DNA of 64,000 nt from assembly GCA_946699065.1 (NCBI GenBank), contig CAMPDV010000004.1, positions 434,001 to 498,000 on the forward strand, written 5' to 3'. The position numbers and the translations under genes were made by a program. The DNA is from Loxodes magnus (taxonomy: Eukaryota; Ciliophora; Karyorelictea; Loxodida; Loxodidae). The stretch's first letter is position 1; each line of letters begins with the position of its first letter. Shown one piece after another: positions 1-13,065 of this stretch. The notes under the pieces were generated by a model that worked only from the letters and a program-made list of their open reading frames with translations, searched no databases and had not been told where the DNA came from.

Positions 1-1871
1 AGGACCTCTACTTTACAAATGCTTGAGAGTTATTTTAACTGCTTTTCTTTATTCAGGCAATAAAAATTGCTAGGCAGATGTTCTTATCTCAATTTTGATA
101 TCGGGAATGATTAGCTCAACGAGTTAATTGTATGAACCTTTTATTTACGCCTATTTTGTTAGTCTAAATGTTATGTCTCCTCATCTATGCCAGATCTATC
201 TTGCTCTTGGAATAATGTGCTTCGCACTTGCTTGGTTTGATTTGAAAGTAATAGTTTTAATGAGCATCATTTGCAATTTCTTGTATATGAGAAACTTGAA
301 AAAGTGAAATAAGAAAAAGGAAATAAGTGAAAATATCCAGACAGCTAAAAATCCAGAGGAAAAGTAGTACAAGGATACATTGAAGGATAAAAAGACTATA
401 GCTATCTTTAACAAAGTTAAGCAGTTTACTCATGAAATGAAACGATAAAGAACTATGATGGAAATGTCTGAAGATAATACTCACCAACAATAACCTTTCA
501 GTCTAGAACATTTCAGAAAAAATAATGTGGATTAGTCAATGAGTGAAGATTAGGGTTCATCAGTTAGTAGAGATATAATGACAAGCGTTTTTGGAGATAA
601 AGGATATAGTAATAACTTTAGTGACGATAGTAGCATGAATGAAGAAGATTTGGAATCTGTATTGGATAAAATGATCTTGAAATTTAGGGAAAAGAAATAA
701 TCATCAAGGAAAGGAAGAAAAAAATAAGACACTGCTTCACACTGAAAAAGCAATTTAGTTTAAGCAATTCCTGAAGTTAAGAGAGGAATTCAACATCAAA
801 AAATAGTAACAACTCCTCAGATTCATCCTATTTAAGAACTAGCTGAGGACTAAAATATAAAATCAGAATTAAAATAAATAGGACAATGAAATTTTAATAC
901 AATTAAGCTGGAAAAAATAACAGGTTATAAAGCACTCGAGCAACTTTGTTATCACATATTTTAATAGTAGGAATATATTTAGACATATTAAATGGATCAA
1001 GTATAACTAACAAAATTTCTACGTAAAGTATAAGGAACTTACATAAAAGAAAACATGTACCATAATGCAACACATGGTGCAGATGTTACAAACTCTGTTT
1101 TTAATTTGGTAAATAATGTCCTCATTCCAAAATAAGGATTCGACCCTTTAGAACTTTTTACTCTAATTTTTGCTGCTATGATTCATGATTTAGGACACAA
1201 AGGAGTCAATAATGCTTTTCTGGTTTAAACGAAGGATAAATTGGCTCTAATTTATAATGATTAAAGTGTACTTGAAAATATGCATGTAGCTAAAACATTC
1301 GATTTACTTGGGGATAACAACATTGTTTCTAACTTAACCAATGATGATTTCAAGATATTCAGAAAGCTTCTTATAAGATTTGTTCTTGACACTGATCTCT
1401 AACGACATTTCGATATCATGAAGTAATATGAAAAAAAAATTATGCCTGACGAAGATTTTCAAGATGAAGAAAAAAGAACTTCAACATTAAGTATGTGTCT
1501 CAAAGCAGCCGATATTGCTCATGGAGCAAAAGAACTAGAATTACACAAACTATGAACACGTAGAATCACCTTAGAGTTCTACAACCAAGGGTAACTTGAA
1601 GATCAAAGAGGGCTTCCAATCACCTAACTTTGCAACAAAGAAACTGATCTCCCTAAAAGTCAGCATGGCTTTTTAAATTTTCTTGTAAAGCCAATTTACT
1701 TAATATTGTATAACACTGTAAAACTGTAATCTTTTATACAGAGAAATTGTCTAAGAAGAGTATCTTTCCCTAATAGAAAAAAATATCATATTTTGGTAAG
1801 AAGAAACTGAGCGTAAGCAAATTGGAGATATTTCATTTGATGTTTATGCAGAAGAACCTAATTATTAATGA
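1..1871 (+). CDS. 3',5'-cyclic-nucleotide phosphodiesterase with membrane segments (5' partial)
   Basis: Hydrolyses cAMP and/or cGMP. The frame is already open at base 2, so the N-terminus lies outside the window; about 617 residues are visible. The first ~95 hold several hydrophobic membrane segments, followed by a charged linker and a complete class I PDE domain. Metal-site motifs are HNATHGADV (~res 354), HDLGHKGVNN (~395) and AADIAHG (~502), then the LHKLW motif whose Trp is TGA (1553-1555) and the helix LIEKNIIFWQEE near the end. A 16-nt intron (1726-1741) is required: reading through it loses the conserved C-terminal helix, removing it restores it. TAA/TAG are read as Gln throughout and the stop is TGA (1869-1871). 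Substrate preference cannot be read from the sequence. The domain call is firm; the missing N-terminus could carry more membrane segments or a fused channel or other module. Confidence 0.93.
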
Positions 1872-3138
1872 GAACTATATTTTATACTTGATTATAATCT
1901 TTAATAAATCTTTAATCATTATAATCCAATAGTTTCCTTCTCTCTTTTAAACATCTTTTTTTTCTTTCACTTATTAGTTATTCACTTTTGTGAGTTTAGA
2001 CAATTCTAGGTTAATAGTATTTAAGAACAATTAAATTAAAAAAATAAATCTTAAAAATATTAATTTGACATAGTTTAATCATCTAGTAGTAAAAGCATTT
2101 CTAGCCAAAGTTCTTAATCAATTCATACCAATATATTAATACTTCAAATAAGATCCTATTTACTTATCTTGATCTTTACTCATATATAACTCAGAATTTT
2201 TAATTTTCTATCAGAATACTATTCTAAACATTTTTCACTATATTTCTCATCTAAGTTTAATAATCTAAATAAACCAATCTAGAAAATTAGTTTCAACATT
2301 GCATATTTCTAATTATAGATACGCTTTAATTAATTACTATAAAAATACTTTCCATTAATGTAGTGGGAGTTTAAAAGATTATTAAGAATTTCTTTATGAA
2401 TTATATTGCATTAAAAAGATATATGCTGAATGTTATTTGACTATACATGCATTATATATCTAAAAATTACGACTGTAGGATTATTTTAGCTTTTACTATT
2501 TGTATACTTTATTGAAATAGAAGTTATATTAATATAGTTTATTATTTCATCTGCTATACTTTTCCAACACTTTTTTAAGTTTTTTAGATGATAAATGCTT
2601 GATTTCTAATTTATTAACTTTTAGTCAAAAGATATTGGATTAGAAAAGATATGCTGATCACATTTCTATCTATTGAAATTATTCCTTTATTTTTACCTAA
2701 CAAACCTTTAGTTTAAGCTTGTTAATTGGAATAAAAAAGATCTTAATGATATATAAACTAACTATTAACTAAGACTTTACTAAACTAGATAAATTAATAT
2801 CTTTGATTACTGCTTATTATACTAAAATTAATTAGATAAGTACTAAATATTCCATTGTATAAAATTCAACTATCACATTCGTTAGAGGAGATTAAGTAAT
2901 GAGACTATAATATGTTACCTTTTAGCCTTATTAGTTATCTTATACTTTATGAGTCTGAAAGTAGTTTCTTGTTACTTTGTGATTTAAATGATAGCGTAAT
3001 AGGCAGATAATCTGGAGATTTAAGGAAAGACATAAATAAATTTAAACAAAATAGTTAGGTAAAAGAGCTGTTTATAATGAGTTTAAATAAGGTAGTTAAG
3101 AGTTATAAATAAATTTAACTTATAAAGCAGATCGAAAT
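1872..3138. other. AT-rich intergenic block
   Basis: About 1.27 kb of very AT-rich DNA between the phosphodiesterase stop and the sortilin start. I see no conserved protein motif in any frame, no tRNA-like arms and no long repeat. Because only TGA stops, open frames here mean little. Confidence 0.6.
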
Positions 3139-5670
3139 ATGCTGCTATTATATACTGTATTGCTTGCTATTATTTTATAAACTATTTGTGATGAAAGATC
3201 TGACAGGGTTAATTTCCAGGTCATTGAACTAGACAGCGAAATATAGGATATTTAGTGGTGTGGCCCTAATGATGAGGTTATGATTGCTCTAACTACTAAA
3301 AATAATGTTTATAAAAGTGATGATAATGGCTTCGTCTGAAAAAAACTCACTGACATCCTGAAGCGTGAAGGAACTAATCAAAGAATTAATAAAAATGAAG
3401 ATATTGGAAAAGTTATGTAGTTAGTTAAATCTCCAGCAGATAAGTCGTTAATTGCTATGGTTGGGTCATAAGGAATATGTTGGTATTCAGAGGACTGTGG
3501 CAGAAATATTTATGCTTTAAATCATGGAAGACCTATCAACGAATTTTAATTCCATCCCACATAAAAATCATGGGGTTTAGCAGCTGCATGGACCAAATGC
3601 GATGATTTTGTCAAGGCACCTTGTGAAATATACAAGGAACTGTTTCTCACAAAAGATATTGGATAAAACTGGACAGTTATTCAAAATTATGTAGTTTAAT
3701 TTAGTTGGGGGTGGAGTAATTTAGATCCAGTATTTAGAAACTTTATGCCAGAAAATAGAATTTATCTAACTCATATTCCAGAAGGAAAAGGAAACTAATA
3801 AATTTAAGGATGGACTAGCAAAATTGATTTTGTTTTCTCAGACGATTTTTTCAAGAGTAAAATGACTCCTGTCCCTAGAGGAAATAAGTTTATTATAGCA
3901 AATCAATACATTTTTGTTGCTTAAGTTTTAGATGAAGAAACGTAAGATGTTGGGCTGTTAGTTTCAAATGAACTTATGCTTTTTAAAAAGTTTTAGCCTT
4001 CAGAATTACCATTTAAAAAGCTAAGAGAGCACTCTTATACATTGCTTGATGCATCAGAAGGCAGCATTTTCCTGCATGTAAATCATTATGGAGACGATAG
4101 TAAATTTGGAAACATTTATATCAGTGATTTCTCAGGCACTCGCTTTTCCACATCTTTAATACATAATGTTAGAGATAGTGATGGACAAACTGACTTTGAT
4201 AAAGTTCATGGGTTGGATGGAATTTACTTAGCTAATGTTTATGACATCGAATTCACGAACTAATATCTGAAAACAAAAGGTCAATCCATCAAAAAGTATA
4301 AAAGCAAAAAGGATTCTCGTGTTGATTAAAGTTTCAAGAAAACTCTAATCACTTTCGATAAAGGAGGATTATGGAAACCATTAAATCCACCTCTTTTAGA
4401 TAGTTCAGGTGCTAAAGTTCAGTGTGAGGAAGAAGAATGTTTCCTTCATTTACACTCTATTACAAGTTAAACTTTTGGACCATTTTATAGTACTTAGTCT
4501 TCAGCTGGCTTAATTATTGGAGTTGGAAATGTTGGAAAGCACTTAAGTAATGATGAAGATGATATAAACACTTATTTAAGTAGAGATGGAGGTTTAAATT
4601 GGGAAGAAATAAAAAAAGGTAGCTATATTTATGAGATAGGAGACCATGGTGCACTTATTGTTATGGCTTAAGATTAAAGAGCTACTAATTAAGTTATTTT
4701 TAGTTGGAACGAAGGACTAAGTTGGGAAACCTTAAAATTCTCAGAAGAAAAAATTCATGTAACTAACATCATTGTTGATCCACAATCAATTAGCTAAAAT
4801 TTCCTCCTATACGGGAGAAGAGGAGAAAAAGGAATAGTTGTTGGACTAGATTTTTCTTCTTTGCATGAGCCTTAGTGTAAAGGAATTGAAACACCTGGAG
4901 TTGAAGGCAGTGATTATGAGTTATGGACTGCTAATGATGGTAGAACTTCCTAAAAATGTTTACTGGGAAAATCAATTTAGTTTACACGAAGAAAAAGAGA
5001 TGCTGAATGCTATAATGGTGAAGCTTTTGAAAGAAAGTAATTTATTACTACCTGCGAGTGCTAAGAAGCAGATTGGGAATGCGATATAGGCTACTTTAGA
5101 TAGGATAATACTGGACCTTGTGAAAAAATACCAGAGTCAAAATTGACGTCAATTCCAGATAACGTTGAAGAATACTGTAAAAGTAGTAAAACAAGTTACT
5201 ATATAGTTAGTTAAGGATATAGAAAAATTCCAGGAGATTTATGCAGTGGCGGTGTATCACATGAAGCTCTTATGATTCCTTGTCCAGGATAATCTGCATG
5301 AACAACCATAGGATCTTCTGTCCTTATTTTGTTCTTATTTATCTTCATACTTTATTGCATTGCTAATAATTTTGAAAAAATAGCTAGATACTATGAAAAC
5401 TTTGTAGGCTCAAAAGGTAGATGACTAGATAGCACAAAAATTATACGATCTACTTACTCTTAAGATTTTAATGCTGTTCCCGAAACTGCAGATTAAGGAT
5501 AGATAAATCCTCATGAATAAGAAAATTTATTAGATGACAATATTGATGTCGAAGCTAGTTCTGAAGAAAGTTAAAAGCTAAATATATAGAAAGGAGCAAA
5601 AAACATTCCAAAAATTGCTAGTCCAAACTAACCAAAGAGAGAAGAGCTAATTTTAGAAGATTAATCTTGA
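3139..5670 (+). CDS. Sortilin/VPS10-domain sorting receptor
   Basis: Type I membrane receptor of 843 residues, expected to sort cargo between Golgi/endosome and lysosome-like compartments or secretory organelles. It starts at ATG 3139 with a signal peptide (MLLLYTVLLAIILQ). A ten-bladed VPS10 propeller (~20-570) shows Asp-box repeats such as SDDNGFVW, TKDIGQNW and SRDGGLNW. A Cys-rich 10CC module follows (~575-720), with Cys spacing typical of VPS10 proteins. One transmembrane helix (~723-741, SSVLILFLFIFILYC) precedes a ~100-residue cytosolic tail containing an acidic dileucine-type signal (ENLLDDN, ~795) and a second acidic-leucine patch before the stop. Stop is TGA 5668-5670; internal TGAs, for example in SDDNGFVW, are Trp. 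No intron is needed. In ciliates such receptors act in secretory-granule biogenesis; the role here is inferred. Confidence 0.93.
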
Positions 5671-6998
5671 GAGCAAAAACAGAAGATTTTAATAACTTTT
5701 TAAATAATAAGTGAAATATATAAGAATGAATAACTTCCTTTAACTTATTTCCCCATTCATCTGTATATTTATATACTTCAATCAATTTATTAAAATAATT
5801 TAGTCTATCAAGTAAAGATATCTGCTTTTAACTAGAGTTAAATGCTAGAAATTAAGAAAATCGTTAAAGCAAAAGCTTTCATCCTATAATATTAATTATA
5901 AAAAAGGCATTACTTAGAAGAAAAACGCTAAGCAAAAAATAATATTGCTTTTAATCTGATAATTCTCAATTTTTCAATTCAATTATATTATTGCTTTTCT
6001 CATCTATTATTTCTATTTATCTTTGAGAAACTGAAACAGTACTAAATTTCTATCTATTAAATATTTACATTTACATAGGTTTGAAAGATTAAATTATTTG
6101 AAGACTTAAAATAAAAGAAAGGGTAGGATCTTAAAATTAAATATAGACATTAGCAAAAAAGTTCTTAAAAGAGAAAATTAGCTAAATAAGTTATCTCAGT
6201 CATATTTTTAGCATCTTACTATATTCAATTAATTTAAGATTAGGGAACTTATATAATTTCAACCATAAAATACCTTTCAGCTTTTCTTTAAAACTTGATT
6301 ACATAATTCATATATTCTGGAAAATAAACATTTAAAGGCCATTAAGTTTTATTCTAAATAAGAATGAAATTTTATATTTATAGATATAGAATAATTTATA
6401 GATAGCTAATAATTATTTATATTTAATCCCTGCTTTAAATATACCTTATTAATTTGCTTATTTATCTTTAACCTATTTTTATTATGAAAAAAATGAATAA
6501 ATGTACCTTTTAGCTAGTTTAAATGAGTTTTATGTCCAGATATTATCTAGACAAATAGAGACTTTTCATACTTGAAATAGCTAGAAAACAAATAATTTTA
6601 GTTAGATATTTGAATTAAAGAATGCTAAATATTTAGATTGAATGTCTTACTTAAGCTATTATTGGTTTTGCTAATTTATTTAATTATATTTTTATAGTTT
6701 AGTTTGTAGCTTTTAAGGTTTTCTCTCTTTGGTTGCTTTATCGCAGCTTTTTATCTCGACTATGTAAACTAGATTTTTTGTATAAATGTATTGCTAAAAC
6801 TATGAGTTTAAATTATAGAAATAGAAAATAATGGATGATTTGTCGATGAGTTGCTTAATTTAACATTCTTAATAAGAAAGTTTTTAAATCGTGATTGATA
6901 GTTTAGAAGAAATGAAATGCTTATTGATTATTTCCAATTAATTTGATAAAAAATTAATCTTTAAGTAATTCTTATTAGTTATAGTTTTAAGTTTTAAG
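5671..6998. other. AT-rich intergenic block between convergent genes
   Basis: About 1.3 kb of AT-rich DNA separating the ends of the sortilin gene (+) and the RGG-protein gene (-). No recognisable coding, RNA gene or repeat was seen. Confidence 0.6.
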
Positions 6999-8153
6999 TC
7001 AAGATTTATTCTCACTTGAAATATCTGGAAATGCACTTGAATCAAATTCAGGTTCCTATTGTCCTTAGTTTTTGTTGTATCTTCCTCCTCTTCCTCCTCT
7101 TCCTCCTCGTCCCCCTCTCCTTTCGCCTCTTCAATTGCCTCTTCTTCTTCTTCCATATTCTCCTTCATTTTATTCTTCCTCATTTTGTTAAATCTAAAAT
7201 GAAACTAACTAAGATTTTTAGAGTAGAGTTTCAGGGCGGTACATATATTCAATATTAGTAGAACTTTGTGCTACTTCTCTCTTATCTCACTCACCCTTAT
7301 TAGCAATTTACATGTTGCTGAATTATGATGCATCTACTTTCCTACCTTCTTTTACTTGAATCTTTATAGCTTTTTCCTTTTTAACATCTTCAAGAGTTTT
7401 TGCAGATTCAGCATATTTTAATATTTCTTCTTCAAGCTCTTTTGATCTAATTTGTTCTTTTGTCAGTTTTATTTCAGGCTTTTTTGCCTTTTCATCCTTT
7501 TTGTCTTTTCTTTCTTTATTTTCTTTCTAATTACTTTTCTTTTCCTTTGGTTGTTCTTCAGGCTTATCCCATTCTTAGTCATAGTAAGGTCCATTAAATT
7601 AAACTCTATTGCCGCGTCCTCTTCCTCCTCTTCCTCCTCGTCCTCCTCTTCCTCTGAATCTTCCTCTTTCGTTGAAGCGTCCACGTTAAGTTCCGCTTTC
7701 TTGGTCATAATGTTATTCTTGATCTTAATGATCTTAATGATCTTCATGATCTTAATAATCTTACTCAAATTAGTTTTATCCCTAATTGAATCTTTCGAAT
7801 CGTCTTTCTTACTACTATTATCTCTTGGATTCTTCGTTCCTTTTAATTTATTCTAGTTGAGTTTCTTTTTCCCTTTATTTTTCTTCTTCAGTTGCATTTT
7901 TTTTGACATACAAAAATCCTCCTTACTAACCTCTTCCTCTGAAATTGCCTCCTCTTCTGTTGAAAGAGCCAGTTTATTGCTGCTAAGCTTCTTAATCTTT
8001 TTACTTTTCCTCTTCAGTGGCATTCTTTTTCACATAAGCGAATCTGCCCTATTAGCCTCTGCCTCTGAAATTTCCTCTTCTAGCACTGGGTTATTCGGTC
8101 TGAGATACTTAGAAATCAGCTTACTCAGACTAAACCACTTCTTACTATGACAT
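6999..8153 (-). CDS. RGG-box RNA-binding protein, HABP4/SERBP1 (Stm1-like) family
   Basis: A 384-residue basic, low-complexity protein. Three Arg/Gly-rich clusters (~res 28, ~70 and ~190) flank a central conserved segment, KTLEDVKKEK...GRKVDASQFSNMQ. This resembles the TLEEYE...RKV...F..MQ core of the hyaluronan/mRNA-binding (HABP4_PAI-RBP1) family. A fourth RGG cluster and the end AFPDIS, like the DFPSL-type end of plant relatives, close the protein. Family members bind ribosomes and mRNA and act in ribosome dormancy and stress granules. The N-terminal part contains a tandem duplication of 42 residues (see repeat). Start ATG at 8153-8151, stop TGA at 7001-6999, no intron needed. The Ser/Leu-rich open frames on the opposite strand are its shadows. 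The RGG character is certain; the family call rests on one short conserved block. Confidence 0.8.
7881..8083 (-). repeat. Tandem 126-bp (42-aa) duplication inside the RGG gene
   Basis: Two in-frame copies, about 7881-7957 and 8007-8083, lie 126 nt apart. Each encodes an FRGRGQQG box followed by YVKKNATEEEKQ and a charged Gln-rich spacer. The copies differ at scattered third positions and by a few residues, so the duplication is not recent. Confidence 0.85.
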
Positions 8154-9863
8154 TTTATTTATTTAATTAATAAAGTTTTTCTGTTTAATTAACTTATTCT
8201 TATCTAATATGCATCTAACGTTTATATTTATTCATTTAATATAAACTCTTCATTATCTTCCTCCCTCTATTCCATACTTTACACTTATTATCTCCTTATT
8301 TCTCATTCCTTTATTCTTGCTCATTAATTTTATGATTACTTTATTTTAATAAATATACAACCTACCAAACCAGTGCGAACCATCACCAGCACGATGGTAT
8401 ATTAAATTATCTACAACTACAACATTCAAAAAACGGGTTAAATTTAACTATAGCAGTATTTTAATACCTTAACTAATATTTCTTAAGTTAAATAGACAGT
8501 TATATAGATACTCTTTAAGTCTCCTAATAGCTTAATAAGGTATTAATATGCTTATGTAGACAACTCTACCTGTAACTTATAAATAGATATCTAACTATAT
8601 CATTAGAGAAATTAAATAGGCTCTTATTCCTTATAGTTTAGTGCTTTTAATACTCTCCATAAAAAGGATTATGCTATTAGATTACTTAAGCTAATCTGAT
8701 TCTATTTAGTTGTAGTAGAGATATTAATTGAGAGCTAGTTGATCTACTTTACTCTATTACTATAATGATATTTAGATATCTTATATAAAGCCACTGCTTT
8801 CTAAAATTATAAGCTTGTAAACTACTAATGTCTAACTAATTATTAGGATTAATAGATCTTTATCTATTTTTCTAATTTGGCTAAATATCAAACATCAGTT
8901 TACTTGGGTTATCCTTTGAAGTATCTAAATATCAATACTTAATACATAAAAGGATATTAATATGCGATATTTAAATAAGCTCTATTTTTTGACTTGGTAA
9001 GCATATGATATAGATAGATATCTACTAAGGATAATACAATTAAGAGTAGCAATTTCATTTAAGAAGTATAGCTTTGGATAAATAAAGGTTAAATTATAGG
9101 GAATTTAGTGTCTTACTATTAACTAAGTTATAAAGATACTTAAAATTAAAAGAATTTAATATAAAATATCTCTATTTTGAGATTAAAGCTACGTAAGAAA
9201 AGTACCTCATTACTTTAAATTTAATAGCTTTAGTAGATATTTTGGTATAAGTAACAGATAATTCTAGTTCTAATCATAAGCAAGTTTTGCCTATATTTGC
9301 TCTTATTATAAAGATGAATATACCTTCGTAGCCAAATGATTAATATTTACTTACTAGAAAGATATGAAGCTAAAGAAGCTATTTAAATAGCTTAAAATAA
9401 TTTTTTTATCTCCAAAGATAAATAAGAAACTTATGGTACATAATTATTAGGATTAAGTTGAAAGTACTCCTTTAATCTAAACTAGTCTGCTAAGATTTTA
9501 CAATAATATGTTTATTGTAATATTATAATATAACTCTTAAAAAACTAATAAACACAGTAATAAAACAAAGTAAAGTAGTTTAATACAAGTTAGAAGGATA
9601 AATATCTATAAAGGAATAGAGCATATTTAATTTAGTTTAAGAATTAGATTAATAGAACTTGCTGAGTTTCTATTTATGGTTTGGCTATTTAATAATATAA
9701 ATAAAGTTGTAAATTATATAAATATAGAGCTATAATATCTAAGTGCAGATAAGCTGCTTAAGATATATGTAAAGCTTGTTTCCTCATTTTTTGATTAAAT
9801 AAAAGAACGTCATTTACACTAAATCTATTTAAAAACAAATTAAGTAATCTATCTATCAAAATT
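8154..9863. other. AT-rich upstream/intergenic block with one GC-rich islet
   Basis: About 1.7 kb between the start of the RGG gene and the end of the next minus-strand gene. It is mostly A/T with no coding that I can support. The exception is a GC-rich islet at 8361-8398, about 210 bp upstream of the RGG start codon. It contains a perfect 6-bp hairpin (ACCATC 8379-8384 with GATGGT 8393-8398). Confidence 0.55.
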
Positions 9864-12755
9864 TCATGAATCCTTAAAGTTCCCATCATTCTCATCCTCT
9901 TTAATAATATCCTAATTATCAAAATTTATAAGTTGGTATGATTTATGTTTTGCATCTCCTCTTTAGTACTATGAAAATGACTCCATTGTTTAGACACTTG
10001 CAAGAGATAACCTTGATATTTCATTCGTATCCAAAGATTTACTTTTATCAATATTAATTCCTCTTCTTCTATTGTGTAAAAAACTCAATTCATATTTAAG
10101 CTCTCCAATACTTTTAAAATGATTGACTTACGCTTCATTTGAGATTTTTTTCTTCTTAAAGAGATAGTTACTATATTGCTTTTGATTCACTTATATTTTA
10201 GGCGACTCTATTGGTGTAAATAAAGGAGAAGTCATATTCTCTCTAATGTCTACTATATTACTTTATTATGTGCAACAAATTCCCATTTTTACTATTTAAT
10301 TAATAAGAGCCTTCAATTATTTAATTTAGTCTTATACTTACTTATTTGGCTTTTGACACTTTATTCATATTCTTCCATCATTTTTCCTTTTGCTTCCTTC
10401 CAACTAAGTATAACATTAATCATAAGCATCTGCTATTGTACTCCTTTATATATTTAACAGTTCCTTATTATTATCTTCAATAATTAGATATAAGGGATTA
10501 TAAAAGATTTATTAGTATGAAAATAAGCAAAGAGCTAAATATAAGAATTGATGATTTAAAAGATAAGATTATATGCAGGAGAAAAACACTTAAGATTCCA
10601 TATTTTTGGCGAATTTCTTTGTAATAATACTTTCAACAAGCTAAAACCCTGAATTGCATATTTTATTTTTAATAGCGTCACATGCTTGGCTTAAAATAGT
10701 AACAATATTTGTAAACGAGGCAAATGAATATAATTTGTCGGAAATTCCATCAAAGTTTTTCTGAAATAGATTCTTACACTGGAATGGTTCAAGTACTTAT
10801 CTGTCTTGAGATCTCATGAAATAATTATATAATCATTTTCATCTCTTCCATAAAAGGCATAGCATTACAAGATTAAGCATTAGAGAAAACTTCCAAAGAG
10901 CTTTAAATTTGTTTTTCAGCCTTCTGTTAACTCAATATTTAGCTTTTGGAATTTCTTTTTGATGAAGCTCTTATCTATGCAAATATTTTTGATAAATGCT
11001 CTAGTAAAGAGAAAAAAATGACATAGAAAAGAGGCTATTTAACTAAAAGATTAAAGCTTACATATGCTCATTATGGTTTTTACCTCGGAAGTTTTTCAAT
11101 CTATTGATCTCAAACTTGCTCAAATATTAATCTGGAAGTGTCTATAGTCTTTAGATAAAGCTAAAGAATAAAAAATATTAGATACATAATGGTATTAGCT
11201 GTAAGTTCTCTTCATATTTTTGAAGGAAAATCTAAGTTATTTAAATCAACTTTTTCACTGAGTCATTTTACTTAACTTAATTCACAAATTTATCATTCAA
11301 AAAGTCTTCAGGTTTAGATCTTTCTTCTTAAAGAATATTTTTCTTCTCTAGATAAATAAATTCACTAACTAGCTTTTTTATAAGGTCAAATTATATTTCG
11401 AATATTCATTTTCTTGCTATTTTTTAATGATACTCTATTGCATATTCTCATCTGTTAGAATCACACAAATTTATTGAGTTCTTTAGTGTACAATTTTAAA
11501 GCTAAGGCACTTTTATCTTGACAGTATTTTCATATTATGCTTCTTACTATGGTTAAGTTATATTAGTATCATCTTCTTTATTACTTTCTACGCTTTATTG
11601 AAGTTACTTCAATACAATAACTTTGGCTATTCTTTTAGATCAGTTCTTTATATTCATTTTTTTTTGCTCTTCTTCAATTCTGTCTGGGTTGTATGCTTCC
11701 TGATCTCTTTCTATATGTATCTTTATTTTTCTAAATTCTTTCTTAGGAATATACACTTTTGCTCTCTTTCTTTCTGAACTTTTAACCAAATCTAATAAAT
11801 ACTATTTCCTAAACTTAGATTCCAAACTATCAATTTCAATATCCCCTAAGTCGATAGAAGAATTATGCTTCTTATTTAGAGCAGCTAATTCAGTGCTTAT
11901 CAAATCTTTTTTTTTACTTTAAGAACTTCCTGCTGAGGTATTTTTACCTATTGCTTTAAGTCTTGACTTTTTTATTATATGTTTCTTATGCTTTTTGTTT
12001 ATAAAGAACATTTTAGGAGTTTCAACTATATAATTATTTCCTCTTCTCATTAATTCGCCTAAGCTTTAGTGATTGTCATTGCGCTTTTTGTTATGCTGTA
12101 GAACAAAATATAAGCTTTTTAATGCGCTTTCTGAATTTTCATCCTCTATTTAATTGTTTAAAACTACTTGATAACTCTTATTCCATTACTGAGAAGCCTC
12201 TATTTATTGTCTCACCTTTCTTATATGCTTGTTTGTACTACATTTCTTTTAAATGCCAACTGTAGAACTGTTCAAATCAGGCTATGATGCACTTCTTATT
12301 TTTTTCCCTTAGTTACTAAATACAATAGATTAAGAAGATGAGTTTTAAGACTAATTAATAGAAGTATTAATACTCTAAAGGAATTTCTGACTCTTAGATT
12401 CATTATTTTCTATTCATTTTTTCTACTGTCACTTATTCTAATTAATCTAGCTGATAATTTTATGTGAGTTTAATTTAACTTCCCTCTAATTATTAAGCTC
12501 TATTCTCCTGAATTTTGTCTATAGTCTTTGATTTGTAGATTTAGCTTAAGAAGATTGCTTTTGCTTCTTGACTATTGAGTTCTATTTTATAATTGGATTC
12601 GCTTGAAAATCAATTGATTAAGCTTTTGATTTAATGGATCTAGGAACATTTTTCTTCTATGGCTCTTCAAAGACTTATTCTTGCTAAAAAGAAACTCTTC
12701 GCTATTTTAAAGCATTAGCAATCTTCTAATTTTTAAAAGGAATTAACTGCTTCAT
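9864..12755 (-). CDS. Large unrecognised protein, basic disordered N-terminus and helical C-terminal part
   Basis: I do not recognise this 951-residue protein. From ATG 12755 the first ~400 residues are Lys/Arg/Ser/Gln-rich and look disordered. A structured region follows (SNRWEYAIEYHQKIARKW onward, ~440-800), rich in Leu, Ile and Phe, then a polar tail ending ENDGNFKDS and TGA (9866-9864). Two short introns are needed: 19 nt at 11043-11061 (gtaagctttaatcttttag) and 17 nt at 10761-10777 (gtaagaatctatttcag). Each moves the reading from a frame losing protein-like character to one gaining it. They are less certain than introns in conserved genes because no homologous alignment anchors them. No catalytic motif, signal peptide or clear membrane helix was seen. 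It shares a ~310-bp upstream region with the divergent MDR gene. Confidence 0.6.
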
Positions 12756-13065
12756 TCTTAATAGTGCTATTTGCTTATTTTTCTATTTAAAACTATTTAA
12801 TTTCTAGTTACTTACACTACCTAGTCCTATCTTCTTATCTATTTGGATTAAACCGCTTTATTTATATACCAAGCTTGCTCTTGTTTGGTAAATGGATAAG
12901 CTTATTAGCTTTTGTTGAGTAAGTTATTTGATTGTAAGAAAGTTAGTTGAAGTAGTTAAATAGTAGTTAGTAGGAAGAAATGTAAAGGAACTAGAGGTAG
13001 TTGTAAGGATAGTTTGGATTTCTTAGAAAAAAGAGATGATTTTAATAATTAAAATGATGAAATAA
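12756..13065. promoter_or_regulatory. Shared divergent upstream region
   Basis: About 310 bp between the start codons of the minus-strand unknown protein and the plus-strand MDR gene. It must hold both promoters, but I can point to no specific motif. In-frame ATGs at 13036, 13054 and 13057 make the MDR start uncertain by up to 10 codons. Confidence 0.35.

Noticed and set aside
7452-8150. Ser/Leu-rich open frames on the plus strand
   Set aside because: They are shadows of the minus-strand RGG gene; the poly-Ser and poly-Glu runs come from its Arg/Gly codons.
8361-8398. tRNA gene at the GC-rich islet
   Set aside because: The GGTTCGC sequence does not sit in a five-pair T-arm and no acceptor or anticodon arms can be drawn.
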